A model generated the notes under the pieces. It did no database searches, was not told where the DNA came from, and saw only the letters and a program-made list of their open reading frames with translations. DNA of 64,000 bases. It comes from Mesorhizobium sp. B2-1-8 (GTDB taxonomy: Bacteria > Pseudomonadota > Alphaproteobacteria > Rhizobiales > Rhizobiaceae). Positions 20,606 to 29,028 of this stretch are shown one piece after another (position 1 is the first letter of the stretch; every line of letters begins with the position of its first letter). The position numbers and the translations under genes were made by a program. The DNA is taken from contig NZ_CP083952.1 in the NCBI RefSeq assembly GCF_006442545.2, positions 124,001 through 188,000 on the forward strand. The letters are read 5' to 3'.

Positions 20606-21430
20606 GTGACCCGCCCTCCTATCACCCAAATCTCCAGACTGGCCCACCGCGCCAGTGGCACGGCTGCGGCCAACCGCATGGTGCCGGAGGAGACGCCGGT
20701 GGCGTTCTCCTTTGCCGGCACCACGCATGCGGTGATGATGGCGAGCCCCGCCGATTTCGAGGATTTCGCGCTCGGCTTCTCGCTGACCGAAGGCATCATC
20801 GCTGCGCCCGACGAGATCGAAGCTATCGATGTGGAAGATCATGGCGCCGGCATCGATATCCAGATCCGGCTGAAGGATCAGGCCAATACGCGGTTCGAGG
20901 CGAGGCGCCGGCGGCTTGCCGGACCGGTCGGCTGCGGGCTCTGCGGCATCGAATCCATCGAGGAAGCGATGCGCTCGGTCGATGCGGTCGGTGCGTCGAA
21001 ACTTACGCTTGAGGCCGACGACATCACCCGCTCGGTCAAGTTGCTGTCGAAGGTGCAGCCGCTGCACACCGAGACCGGCGCCGTGCATGCCGCCGGCTTC
21101 TACGTTCCGGGCAAGGGCGTCATCATGGCGCGCGAGGATGTCGGCCGCCACAATGCGCTGGACAAGCTGGCGGGCGCGCTGGCCAAGGCCAATATCGATG
21201 GCGCATCGGGCGCCGTCGTGGTGACCAGCCGTGTTTCGGTCGAGATGGTGCAGAAGACGGCGGCGATCGGTTCGGCCTTCATCATCGCCGTTTCCGCTCC
21301 CACCGCCCTTGCCATCCGCACGGCGCAAGAAGCCGGCATGACACTGGTGGCGTTGGTGCGCGGCGACGATTTCGATGTTTTTACCCACCCTGACCGGGTG
21401 ATCTCCGGAGTTACCCAGCATGTCGCATGA
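20606..21430 (+). CDS. fdhD: formate dehydrogenase sulfurtransferase FdhD
   Basis: A 274-residue accessory protein that transfers sulfur from a cysteine desulfurase to the molybdenum cofactor of formate dehydrogenase. The catalytic cysteine loop is GPVGCGLCGIESIEE (CxxC). Other family stretches are GFSLTEGIIAAPDEIE, VGRHNALDKLAGALA and MVQKTAAIGSAFIIAVSAPT. The start is GTG at 20606 with a weak AAGG upstream. It lies after the palindromic repeat and overlaps fdsD by 11 bases at its 3' end. The position between fdsA and fdsD is the standard fds order. Confidence 0.93.
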   Translation: MTRPPITQISRLAHRASGTAAANRMVPEETPVAFSFAGTTHAVMMASPADFEDFALGFSLTEGIIAAPDEIEAIDVEDHGAGIDIQIRLKDQANTRFEARRRRLAGPVGCGLCGIESIEEAMRSVDAVGASKLTLEADDITRSVKLLSKVQPLHTETGAVHAAGFYVPGKGVIMAREDVGRHNALDKLAGALAKANIDGASGAVVVTSRVSVEMVQKTAAIGSAFIIAVSAPTALAIRTAQEAGMTLVALVRGDDFDVFTHPDRVISGVTQHVA

Positions 21431-21731
21431 CGAAGAGCACATCATGAGCACACGGGAAAAGCTGGTGCGCATGGCCAACCAGATCGCCGCCTTTTTCCAC
21501 TCCAGGCCACGCGAGGAAGGCGTTGCCGGCGTCGCCGAGCACATCAACAAATTCTGGGAGCCGAGGATGCGGCGCCAGTTCTTCGAGATGCTGGACAGCG
21601 GCGGTGAGGGCTTCGACGAACTGGTCGTGGCGGCTTCGGCCAAGATCAAACGGCCGATCACGTCGGCGGAGGCCGATCTCAAACTCGGGCTCGAGGCTTT
21701 TCCGGGCGACGTCACGGCGTCGCAAAGATAG
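21420..21731 (+). CDS. fdsD: formate dehydrogenase delta subunit
   Basis: A 103-residue small protein of the FdsD family, needed for assembly of NAD-dependent formate dehydrogenase. It has the typical REKLVRMANQIAAFF and GVAEHINKFWEPRMRRQFFE stretches. I keep the ATG at 21420, inside the fdhD gene, because GGAG precedes it at normal spacing; an internal ATG at 21444 is the alternative. It is the last gene of the fds operon. Confidence 0.92.
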   Translation: MSHDEEHIMSTREKLVRMANQIAAFFHSRPREEGVAGVAEHINKFWEPRMRRQFFEMLDSGGEGFDELVVAASAKIKRPITSAEADLKLGLEAFPGDVTASQR

Positions 21732-21796
21732 CCTCGGCGCCGGCTTATATTTCTCTTTGCTAAAGTTTAAGCTGCCGCAAACGGCGCGGCTCTGCT

Positions 21797-23392
21797 ATGG
21801 TTGGCGATCAGAAATCGTCAGGCCGGGCGGACAACCTCGTGAGGCCGATCGAGACCCGATACGCCCTTAGCGGCGAGGTGCGGATCGCCTATCAGGTGGT
21901 CGGCCAGGGATCGTTCGACTTCGTCTTCGTGCCGGGCTTCATCTCCAATCTCGACCTGCATTGGGAAGACGAGGGGTATACCCGGCTCCTGAAGCGGCTT
22001 TCGGCGTTCTCCCGACTAATCCTGTTCGACAAGCGCGGCACGGGTCTCTCCGATCGCGTCGATGTCCATCACCTGCCCAGCCTCGAAACCCGTATGGACG
22101 ATGTGCGCGCGGTGATGGATGCGGCGGGCAGCGGCCGTGCTGCCCTGCTTGGCGCTTCCGAAGGCGCGCCGCTGGCCATGCTGTTCGCCGCCACCTATCC
22201 GGAGCGGACGCGGGCGCTGACGCTCTATGGCGGCTATGCGCATTTCCACAAATGGGTGATGCCACCGGAGCGTCTGGACGCCTTCATCGCGATGGCCGAG
22301 ACGGCTTGGGGCACTGGCGCCACCTTGCCCAATTTCGCGCCAGGCCGGGTTGATGACGCCCGGTTCTCAAACTGGTGGGCCCGCTTCGAACGACTGTCGG
22401 CGAGCCCGACCGCGGCGGTGGCACTGGCGCGGATGAACGCCGAGATCGATGTGCGCGGCGTGCTGGCGGCGATCAGCGCGCCGACGCTGCTGATCCATCG
22501 CCGCAACGATGTGCGGGTCGACCCCGACGCCAGCCGTTTTCTGGCCAGGAAGATTCCCAACGCGCGACTAGTCGAAATCCCGGGGCGCGACCATCCGATC
22601 TGGACCGGCGATGTCGACCGGGTGGCCGACCTGATCGAGGAATTCCTGACCGGCGAACGCGCCGTGGGGGAAGCGGAGCGCGTTCTGGCGGCGCTTCTGG
22701 TGACACGCATCTATGACACGGCACGGCTTGGCGACAGGATGTGGAGCGAACGCAGCGAGCATTTCCACGAGATATGGCGGGCACTTGTGGGCCGCCATGG
22801 CGGGCGCTGCACGGATGTGCATGGCGAAATGATGATTTCGCGCTTCGACGGCCCGGGGCGGGCCTTGCGCTGCGCGGCGGCATTGCGCGACGCGGCGCAA
22901 CAAATCGGTGTGGCAAGCGCGCAAGGGGCGCATGTCGGCGAGATCGAATTGCGCGGCCCCCCCGCAGGATTGACGGGCCGCGTGACGATCCAACTCGCCG
23001 CTCACGCCGGGCGCGGCGAGATATTGGCGTCGAGGCTGGTCGCCGACCTCGCAGCCGGCTCGGGGCTTCATTTCGCCGACGCTGGCCGTGTCAGCATCGA
23101 CGAACTGGACGAGCCCATGGCGCTGGTCCTTGCGATGTCCGAACAGCACCTGGAGCCGGCTTGTCGTCCCAAGGCCAAGGCGAGCGAACCGGCTTGCCTG
23201 ACCGCGCGCGAGAGCGAGGTGGTGAGCCTGATCGCCGACGGCAAGAGCAATGCCGCGATCGCCGCCGAACTCAGGCTGAGCGAGCACACGGTCAAGCGCC
23301 ACGTCGCCAACATATTGCTCAAGCTCGACCTGCCATCGCGAGCGGCGGCGGCGGCATTTTCCGCCAGGCAGACTGGCCCGGACGGGCCATGA
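21797..23392 (+). CDS. regulator: alpha/beta-hydrolase, degenerate cyclase and LuxR HTH fusion
   Basis: A 531-residue three-part protein. Residues about 20-280 form an alpha/beta hydrolase with nucleophile Ser121 (LGASEGAPLAMLF), oxyanion-side FDKRGTGLSDR, acid Asp in HRRNDVRVDPDAS and His in GRDHPIWTGD. Residues about 290-455 align with the class III nucleotide cyclase domain often fused to such hydrolases. The usual FTDIVGS metal-binding stretch reads LVTRIYDT and the usual GDG reads HGE, so cyclase activity is unlikely. Residues about 468-525 are a LuxR-type helix-turn-helix (LTARESEVVSLIADGKSNAA, SEHTVKRHVANIL). I infer a ligand-sensing transcription factor for the genes downstream. The ATG has no clear ribosome binding site; GTG at 21840 is possible. 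Confidence 0.8.
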   Translation: MVGDQKSSGRADNLVRPIETRYALSGEVRIAYQVVGQGSFDFVFVPGFISNLDLHWEDEGYTRLLKRLSAFSRLILFDKRGTGLSDRVDVHHLPSLETRMDDVRAVMDAAGSGRAALLGASEGAPLAMLFAATYPERTRALTLYGGYAHFHKWVMPPERLDAFIAMAETAWGTGATLPNFAPGRVDDARFSNWWARFERLSASPTAAVALARMNAEIDVRGVLAAISAPTLLIHRRNDVRVDPDASRFLARKIPNARLVEIPGRDHPIWTGDVDRVADLIEEFLTGERAVGEAERVLAALLVTRIYDTARLGDRMWSERSEHFHEIWRALVGRHGGRCTDVHGEMMISRFDGPGRALRCAAALRDAAQQIGVASAQGAHVGEIELRGPPAGLTGRVTIQLAAHAGRGEILASRLVADLAAGSGLHFADAGRVSIDELDEPMALVLAMSEQHLEPACRPKAKASEPACLTARESEVVSLIADGKSNAAIAAELRLSEHTVKRHVANILLKLDLPSRAAAAAFSARQTGPDGP

Positions 23393-23403
23393 GGGCCATG
23401 GCG

Positions 23404-23419
23404 CTTTCGGGCGAAGCAG
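23404..23419. promoter_or_regulatory. repeated operator-like 16-mer, copy 1
   Basis: CTTTCGGGCGAAGCAG, with a TTCG-GG-CGAA inverted core, lies 80 bases ahead of the exported AhpD-like gene. The identical 16 bases recur at 24982-24997 ahead of the flavin oxidase gene. Both copies are preceded by GGGCCAT. Confidence 0.45.
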
Positions 23420-23498
23420 GCACACCGGTGTAAGCGCTATCAATTCCCCATGCAGTCCAGGCGGATATCGCCGAAAGGCGCTGCGAACGGAGGATGAG

Positions 23499-23978
23499 AT
23501 GCTCAAGTCAAAACTGAATGTCAGATCCCTTATGGTCGTGGCAGGCATTGGCGTGCTGACCACGACCTCTCCCGTAAGAGCAGAGGATGCATCGGCGACC
23601 GCCGCCTACAAGGACATCCGGGCGACGCTCGGCTCGGTGCCGGACATGTTCAGGACACTGCCTGATGTCGCCATCGCCGGCGCCTGGGCCGAGATCAAGG
23701 GTGTGCAGCTCAACCCCAAGACCGCGCTTGATGGTAAGACCAAGGAGTTGATGGGGCTCGCGGTCGCGTCGCAGATCCCGTGCCAGTACTGCATCTATTT
23801 CCACACCGAAGCCGCCAAGCTCAACGGCGCCAGCGACGAGGAGATCAAGGAGACGATCGCGATGGCGGCAATCGTGCGCCATTGGTCGACGATCCTCAAC
23901 GGCAGCCAGGTCGATCTCGCGACCTTCAAGAAACAGACCGACGACGTGTTCGCGGTCGTCAAGGCCAAGTCGCAGTGA
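23499..23978 (+). CDS. exported AhpD-like carboxymuconolactone decarboxylase family protein
   Basis: A 159-residue protein with a cleavable-looking signal peptide (basic start, hydrophobic core LMVVAGIGVL, cut after PVRA near residue 28). The mature part has the full AhpD redox signature E-x11-C-x2-C-x3-H (Glu83, Cys95, Cys98, His102, in IPCQYCIYFHTEA). AhpD-type proteins are alkylhydroperoxidases that use the CxxC disulfide, while true carboxymuconolactone decarboxylases lack it. Export to the periplasm is unusual for this family. The start has GGAGG upstream. It is the first of three small closely spaced genes, followed 82 bases later by the NTF2-like gene. Confidence 0.85.
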   Translation: MLKSKLNVRSLMVVAGIGVLTTTSPVRAEDASATAAYKDIRATLGSVPDMFRTLPDVAIAGAWAEIKGVQLNPKTALDGKTKELMGLAVASQIPCQYCIYFHTEAAKLNGASDEEIKETIAMAAIVRHWSTILNGSQVDLATFKKQTDDVFAVVKAKSQ

Positions 23979-24060
23979 CGACCCGGCTCGGCGATGAGTG
24001 CCGGGCGACACCTCAAAGCATGAACCGCCCGATCGCAACGACGGGCATATGGAGGACAAA

Positions 24061-24423
24061 ATGCTGACCAAGACCCAGACAGTGGACGGCGCGGCGATCA
24101 AGAAGGCGATCGAAGGCCGTGATGGAAAGATGCTGTCGAGCTTCTATGCGGACGACGCGCTGGTGCGGGTGATCGACCGCAACAACCCGCCGAGCAAGCC
24201 ACGCGAAATCCGCGGACGCGCGGCGATCACGATGTTCTGGGACGATATCTGCAGCCGCGCGATGACCCACAAGGTCGATGCAACCATCGCCGACGGCGAC
24301 AGCCTGGCCTTTACCCAGGCCTGCGCCTATCCGGACGGCACGAAGGTGTTCGCCGCGGCGATGCTGGAACTCAAGAACGGGCAGATCGCGCGGCAGACCG
24401 TCGTGCAGGCCTGGGACGAGTAA
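24061..24423 (+). CDS. NTF2-like/SnoaL-type small protein
   Basis: A 120-residue protein with the cone-shaped NTF2/SnoaL fold pattern: an N-terminal helix pair (AIKKAIEGRDGKMLSSFYADD), then ALVRVIDRNNPPSKPREIRG, then RAAITMFWDDICSRAMTHKV and alternating beta strands ending LKNGQIARQTVVQAWDE. The fold includes small isomerases, cyclases and many proteins of unknown role, so the reaction is not assigned. The ATG at 24061 has GGAGGACAAA directly upstream, which decides against the longer frame from 23998. It is probably co-transcribed with the AhpD-like gene and the next gene (43-base gap). Confidence 0.8.
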   Translation: MLTKTQTVDGAAIKKAIEGRDGKMLSSFYADDALVRVIDRNNPPSKPREIRGRAAITMFWDDICSRAMTHKVDATIADGDSLAFTQACAYPDGTKVFAAAMLELKNGQIARQTVVQAWDE

Positions 24424-24465
24424 ATCAGCCGCAGGCTCAACCGCAAGTGATGGAGGAGAACCAAC

Positions 24466-24780
24466 ATGTTCAGCGCCAGATGGCAGATCGACGCCAGGTT
24501 CGGACACAAGCAGACCGTGCTCGAACTGATGCGAAAATGGGAACGCGAGATCGGCTCACAAGTCGGTCTCGCCGACCTGCAGTTCCAGATCATGACCGGC
24601 TCGATCGGCGCGCGCGAAGCGACGGTCGAGTCTCACCACCAGGTCGAGAGCCTCGCCCAGTTGGAGGCGTTCTTCGCCAAGATCGGCAAGATCGACGCGC
24701 ACGCCAAATGGGGCAAGGAGTTGGAGCCCTATGTCGTGTCAGGCACCAGCCTGTGGCAGATTTTCCGTATCGTCGAATAG
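24466..24780 (+). CDS. small protein of NIPSNAP/dimeric-barrel appearance
   Basis: A 104-residue protein, MFSARWQIDARFGHKQTVLE..., ending SGTSLWQIFRIVE. Two beta-alpha-beta halves, the FQIMTGSIGAREATVESHHQ strand-loop and the length suggest a dimeric alpha/beta-barrel (ferredoxin-like) fold such as NIPSNAP or monooxygenase-like proteins. This is a fold guess, not a recognised family. There is no signal peptide. ATGGAGGAG lies just ahead of the ATG. It is the third gene of the small-gene series under the hydrolase-LuxR regulator. Confidence 0.65.
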   Translation: MFSARWQIDARFGHKQTVLELMRKWEREIGSQVGLADLQFQIMTGSIGAREATVESHHQVESLAQLEAFFAKIGKIDAHAKWGKELEPYVVSGTSLWQIFRIVE

Positions 24781-25133
24781 TTGATGTCGGATAGCCGTGG
24801 CCCAGCCCCTGGGAGGCGGCGAGTACCAAGGAGGGTGGCTGCGAGGCGGCGGCCACCTTCATCATGCGCCATGCGATAAAGGCAAAGCCACGAGGCGTGG
24901 CTCCCGCTCTCCTATACGGTCAATCTCTTCGGCGGCTTCCGGCTGCCCGCCATGGCTCTCCTGGGCCATTGCCCATTGGCCCTTTCGGGCGAAGCAGCGG
25001 GGACAGGATCGGTGCAATGTACTCGCCTCTGCTCCATCCAACGCATCCGCCCCGAGGGAGGCGGCACAACGAAGCAACAAGATGCGTCGCGCCGACGCCG
25101 CATAGCGCCGGCGCAATCAAAGGGAGAAAACCG
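24781..25133. promoter_or_regulatory. regulatory-looking gap with operator-like 16-mer copy 2
   Basis: This 353-base gap has no gene I can support. It holds CTTTCGGGCGAAGCAG at 24982-24997, identical to the copy at 23404-23419. Just before it lies the inverted repeat GGGCCAT-TGCCC-ATTGGCCC (24963-24982). The ribosome binding sequence AGGGAGAAAA at 25121-25130 serves the flavin oxidase gene. The gap suggests a separate promoter for that gene under the same regulator. Confidence 0.45.
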
Positions 25134-26543
25134 ATGACCGACGAAACCCATGCAAAACTGCGTGAAAACCTGCGCGGGGGGCTGATCCTGCGTGACGATG
25201 CCGGATATGACGAAGCACGCAAGATCTACAACGGCATGATCGAAAAGCACCCGCTGCTGATCGCACGCTGCGCCGATGTCGCCGACGTGATCACCGCCGT
25301 GAGATACGCGCGCGACAACGACCTCCTGATCGCCGTGCGCGGCGGAGGGCACAATGGTGCCGGATTGGGAATTTGCGACAACGGCCTCGTCATCGACCTG
25401 TCGACGATGAAGGGGGTCCATGTCGACCCGAACAGGCGCACCGTGAGGGTCGCGCCCGGCTGCACGTCCGGTGACGTGGACCACGCCACCCACGCTTTCG
25501 GGCTCGCCGTCCCGTTCGGCATCGTCTCGACCACGGGCGTTGCCGGCCTTACTCTCGGCGGAGGGACGGGCTATCTCACGCGCAGATACGGTCTCACCAT
25601 CGACAATCTTGTCGAAGCCGATCTGGTGCTGGCCGATGGCAGCGTGGTGAGGGCCAGCAAAAGCGAGAATCCCGACCTGTTCTGGGCGCTGCGGGGCGGC
25701 GGCGGCAATTTCGGCGTAGTGACCAGCTTCCTGTTCCAGGCCCATCCTGTGAACATGATCTTCGGCGGCCCGGTATTCTGGGAGGCCAAGGATGCTCAGG
25801 CCGTCATGCAGGTCTATCGCGACTACCTACCGGAGGCGCCGGAAGACCTGGGTGCTTTTGTCGGCCTGAAGTCCGTGCCCTCGACCGATCCCTTCCCGCG
25901 CGAGTATTGGGGCAAGCGCGCCTGCGCCATCATCTCCTGCTACAACGGCACGGAGGAAGACGGGCGCAAGGCGATGGCGCCACTGCTGGACAACTTGCCG
26001 CCGCCGATCTTCAACTGGATGGGCGTCATGCCATACCCGGCGTTGCAGGCGCTGTTCGATCCGCTGCTTCCGAAGGGCCTGCAATGGTATTGGAAGGGCG
26101 ATTTCGTCAAGTCGCTTCCCGACGAAGCCATCGCGACCCATATAGCGCAGGCCGCGCAAGCGCCCAGCGAATTGTCTCTCATGCATCTTTACCCGATAGA
26201 CGGCGCCGTGCGCCGCGTCGGCAAGGACGAGACTGCCTGGAACGCACGCGACGCAAGCTGGTCAATGGTCATAGCCGGCATCGATCCCGATCCGGGCAAG
26301 GCGGCCGACCTCACCAAGTGGGCCAAGAATTACTGGGCGCGCATCCATCCCCACAATGGCGAAGGCGGCTACGTGAATTTCATGATGGAGGACGAAGGGG
26401 AAGCGCGCTTGCGGGCAAGCTATGGCGCGAATTACGAGCGGCTGAGCCAGGTGAAGCGGACCTATGACCCATCCAACGTCTTTCGGGTCAATCAGAACAT
26501 CAAGCCCGCGCCATCCGGGGTACAAGGCAGGACGGCGGCTTAG
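25134..26543 (+). CDS. FAD-linked oxidase with BBE (berberine-bridge-like) C-terminus
   Basis: A 469-residue flavoprotein of the p-cresol methylhydroxylase/vanillyl-alcohol-oxidase superfamily. The FAD domain shows RGGGHNGAGLGICDNGLVID (its His is the usual histidine attachment site for FAD), TTGVAGLTLGGGTGYLTRRY and ALRGGGGNFGVVTSF. The extreme C-terminus reads YDPSNVFRVNQNIKP, the BBE-domain close. Members oxidise sugars, alkaloids, aclacinomycin-like compounds or other secondary metabolites. The cysteine of bicovalent members is not evident (GLTLGGGTGYL where GxxC is expected). There is no signal peptide from the ATG at 25134, which follows AAAGGGAGAAAA. It ends the 21.8-26.5 kb module. 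Confidence 0.88.
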   Translation: MTDETHAKLRENLRGGLILRDDAGYDEARKIYNGMIEKHPLLIARCADVADVITAVRYARDNDLLIAVRGGGHNGAGLGICDNGLVIDLSTMKGVHVDPNRRTVRVAPGCTSGDVDHATHAFGLAVPFGIVSTTGVAGLTLGGGTGYLTRRYGLTIDNLVEADLVLADGSVVRASKSENPDLFWALRGGGGNFGVVTSFLFQAHPVNMIFGGPVFWEAKDAQAVMQVYRDYLPEAPEDLGAFVGLKSVPSTDPFPREYWGKRACAIISCYNGTEEDGRKAMAPLLDNLPPPIFNWMGVMPYPALQALFDPLLPKGLQWYWKGDFVKSLPDEAIATHIAQAAQAPSELSLMHLYPIDGAVRRVGKDETAWNARDASWSMVIAGIDPDPGKAADLTKWAKNYWARIHPHNGEGGYVNFMMEDEGEARLRASYGANYERLSQVKRTYDPSNVFRVNQNIKPAPSGVQGRTAA

Positions 26544-26622
26544 CTGGCGGATCGCTGCTTATGCCGCTTAGGCGGTCTTCCCTCCGCAAAAGGCAGGGCC
26601 TTATAGAGAGTATAGTAACGCT

Positions 26623-26651
26623 TGACGCCCTCCTTCAGACAAAGGGCGTCA
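26623..26651. terminator. hairpin between convergent genes
   Basis: TGACGCCCT (26623-26631) pairs with AGGGCGTCA (26643-26651) across an 11-base loop, between the stops of the rightward flavin oxidase and the leftward aldehyde dehydrogenase. There is no clear T-run on either side. Confidence 0.5.
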
Positions 26652-26672
26652 GCGCCGCGATGCGATATCCCC

Positions 26673-28100
26673 TTACCCGTGAGCCACCATGACATGGCGC
26701 ACGGCGGTGTAGTCCTCCAGCGCGTAGAGCGACATGTCCTTGCCGTAGCCGGACTGTTTCAGTCCGCCATGCGGCATCTCGTTGGTCAGCATGAAATGCG
26801 TGTTGATCCAGGTGCAGCCATATTGCAGGCGGGCAGCCGTTGCCATGGCGCGTGAAACGTCCTTCGTCCATACCGAAGACGCTAGGCCATAATCGCTGTC
26901 ATTGGCCCAGTTCACAGCGTCGTCGACCTCCGAGAACCGGGTAATGGAGACGACTGGGCCGAACACTTCGCGGCGCACGATCTCGTCCTCCTGCAGCGCG
27001 CCGGCGACGACAGTCGGTTGATAGTAGAAGCCGGTGCCCTCGCCCGGCTTGCCGCCGGTGGTGATCTCGATGTGCTTCAGTTCCGAGGCACGCTCGACGA
27101 AGCTCGAGACGCGGTCGCGCTGGCGGCGCGAGATCAGCGGCCCGATCTCGTTCTCGGTGTCGTCGGGCTGGTTGTATTTGATGGTCGAGACCGCGGAGGA
27201 GAGGTCGGCGACGAGCTTGTCGTAGATCTTCTTGCCGGCATAGATGCGGCAGGCGGCGGTGCAGTCCTGGCCGGCATTGTAATAGCCGAAGGCGCGCAGG
27301 CCGTTGACGACGGCGCCGAGATCGGCGTCGTCGAAGACAATGACCGGCGCCTTGCCGCCGAGTTCCAGATGCGTGCGCTTGACCGACTTGGCGGCGGCCT
27401 GCAGCACCTTCTTGCCGGTGGCGACGTCACCGGTGATCGAGATCATATTAACCTTGGGGTGATTGATCAGCGTGTTGCCGACGCTGTCGCCCCGGCCAAG
27501 CACGACATTGACGACGCCTTCGGGCAGGATTTCGGCCAGGATCCTGGCCAGTTTCAGCGCCGTCAGCGGCGTCTGCTCCGACGGCTTGAAGACGACGGTG
27601 TTGCCGCCAGCGATCGCCGGCGCCAGCTTCCAGGCCATCATCATCAGCGGATAGTTCCACGGCGCGATCGAGGCGACGATGCCGATCGGATCGCGCCGCA
27701 CCATGGAGGTGTGGCCGGGCAGATATTCGCCCGCGACGACACCCGGCATGGAGCGGACCGCGCCGGCGAAGAAGCGGTAGCAGTCGACGATCGCCGGGAT
27801 TTCGTCATTGAGTACGGCGTTGATCGGCTTGCCGCAGTTCAACGCCTCGAGCGTGGCGAATTCCCTGGCTTCGGCCTCGATGCGGTCGGCGATCTTCAGG
27901 AGGTAGCCGGAGCGCTGCGCCGGCGTGGTGCGCGACCACAAGACGAACGCTTGTTCGGCGGCAATGACTGCCGCCTCGATCTGCGCTTGGCTGGCCTCGG
28001 GCAGGTTGAGAATGGTCGCCCCGGTCTTTGGGTTGAGGATCGGCTCCTCGGTCTCGGTGCCCTTCTCGAATTTCGAGCCGATCAGCATCTGGGTGTCCAT
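26673..28100 (-). CDS. aldehyde dehydrogenase, 4-aminobutyraldehyde (PatD)-type
   Basis: A 475-residue NAD(P)-dependent aldehyde dehydrogenase. Landmarks are [34 protein letters not shown], the catalytic-glutamate stretch [19 protein letters not shown] and the nucleophile Cys in [23 protein letters not shown] and the C-terminal [20 protein letters not shown] pattern are typical of 4-aminobutyraldehyde and betaine-aldehyde branches. Its position after a putrescine/spermidine-type ABC importer parallels E. coli ydcSTUV-ydcW, so oxidation of 4-aminobutanal to GABA is the likely job (inference from context). It is the last gene of the leftward operon, with a heptamer repeat array ahead of it. Confidence 0.87.
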   Translation of the reverse strand: MDTQMLIGSKFEKGTETEEPILNPKTGATILNLPEASQAQIEAAVIAAEQAFVLWSRTTPAQRSGYLLKIADRIEAEAREFATLEALNCGKPINAVLNDEIPAIVDCYRFFAGAVRSMPGVVAGEYLPGHTSMVRRDPIGIVASIAPWNYPLMMMAWKLAPAIAGGNTVVFKPSEQTPLTALKLARILAEILPEGVVNVVLGRGDSVGNTLINHPKVNMISITGDVATGKKVLQAAAKSVKRTHLELGGKAPVIVFDDADLGAVVNGLRAFGYYNAGQDCTAACRIYAGKKIYDKLVADLSSAVSTIKYNQPDDTENEIGPLISRRQRDRVSSFVERASELKHIEITTGGKPGEGTGFYYQPTVVAGALQEDEIVRREVFGPVVSITRFSEVDDAVNWANDSDYGLASSVWTKDVSRAMATAARLQYGCTWINTHFMLTNEMPHGGLKQSGYGKDMSLYALEDYTAVRHVMVAHG

Positions 28101-28120
28101 TGGATTCTCCTTGGGCAGAA

Positions 28121-28208
28121 GTAGTGAGTAGTGAGTAGTGAGTAGTGAGTAGTGGATGAGTTTCCACCGTGGATTCGGCTATTCCCTACTCACTACTCAC
28201 CACTCACT
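28121..28208. repeat. heptamer repeat array with inverted arm, locus 1
   Basis: Five tandem copies of GTAGTGA (28121-28155, last copy one base different) are followed after about 30 bases by about three copies of the reverse complement (28187-28208, CTACTCA type). The two arms could fold into a hairpin. The same heptamer family forms a larger array at 55941-56086. It lies between the last permease gene and the aldehyde dehydrogenase. Confidence 0.85.
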
Positions 28209-28212
28209 TCTT

Positions 28213-29028
28213 TCATTTCCCGCTTCCGGCGATCTGGTCGCCGTCGCGGGTCAGGTAGTAGGCAAACAGGATCGGCAGCAGCGTCACCAGGACGACGACC
28301 ATGGCGACGACATTGGTGACCGGGCGCTGGCGCGGACGGATCAGCTCTTCCAGCATCCAGATCGGCACGGTCTGTTGCTGGCCGGCGGTGAAGGTGGTGA
28401 CGATGACCTCGTCAAAGGACAAAGCGAAGGCGAGCATGCCGCCGGCGAGCAGTGCGGTGGCGATGTTGGGCAGCACGACATGGCGGAAGGTCTGAAAGCC
28501 GTCGGCGCCGAGATCCATCGAAGCTTCGATCATCGAGCCCGAGGTGCGGCGGAAACGGGCGACCGCATTGTTGTAGACGACGACCACGCAGAAAGTGGCG
28601 TGGCCGAGCACGATCGTCCAGAACGAGAACGGGATGTCGGCGAGCGCGAAGGCCGAGCGCAGCGCGATGCCGGTGATGATGCCGGGCAGTGCGATGGGCA
28701 GGATGACCAGCAGCGAGATGGTTTCGCGGCCGAAGAATTTCGTCCGCGACACGGCGGCGGCGCACAGCGTGCCGAGCACCAGCGCAATCGTGGTCGAGAT
28801 GGCAGCGACGCGGACCGACAGCGACAGCGCTTCCCAGACATCGGGCCGGTTCCAGGTGACGGCGAACCATTGCGTGGTCAGCCCGGGCGGCGGCCAGACG
28901 AAGCTCTTCTCCTCGGTGGTGAAGGCATAGACGAAGATCAGCAGGATCGGTAGATGCAGGAAGAGCAGGCCGCAGGCGGCCGCGATCTTGAGGCCGACGG
29001 GAGCGGATTGACCACGATCAGAGCGCAT
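28213..29028 (-). CDS. polyamine-type ABC transporter permease (PotC/YdcV-like)
   Basis: A 271-residue inner-membrane permease with six hydrophobic segments, the first at about residues 13-33 ([20 protein letters not shown]). The EAA loop for ATPase contact is visible as [20 protein letters not shown]. In the putrescine/spermidine importer family this is the second of two permeases. Its ATG at 29028 lies 11 bases inside the upstream permease gene, so the two are translationally coupled. A heptamer repeat array follows before the aldehyde dehydrogenase. Substrate identity rests on the family and the dehydrogenase downstream. Confidence 0.9.
   Translation of the reverse strand: MRSDRGQSAPVGLKIAAACGLLFLHLPILLIFVYAFTTEEKSFVWPPPGLTTQWFAVTWNRPDVWEALSLSVRVAAISTTIALVLGTLCAAAVSRTKFFGRETISLLVILPIALPGIITGIALRSAFALADIPFSFWTIVLGHATFCVVVVYNNAVARFRRTSGSMIEASMDLGADGFQTFRHVVLPNIATALLAGGMLAFALSFDEVIVTTFTAGQQQTVPIWMLEELIRPRQRPVTNVVAMVVVLVTLLPILFAYYLTRDGDQIAGSGK

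Noticed and set aside
23404..23419. Coincidental 16-mer repeat
   Set aside because: I considered chance, but two exact copies within 1.6 kb, both after GGGCCAT and at promoter distance, make it worth keeping as a site. This dismissal is itself uncertain without a genome count.
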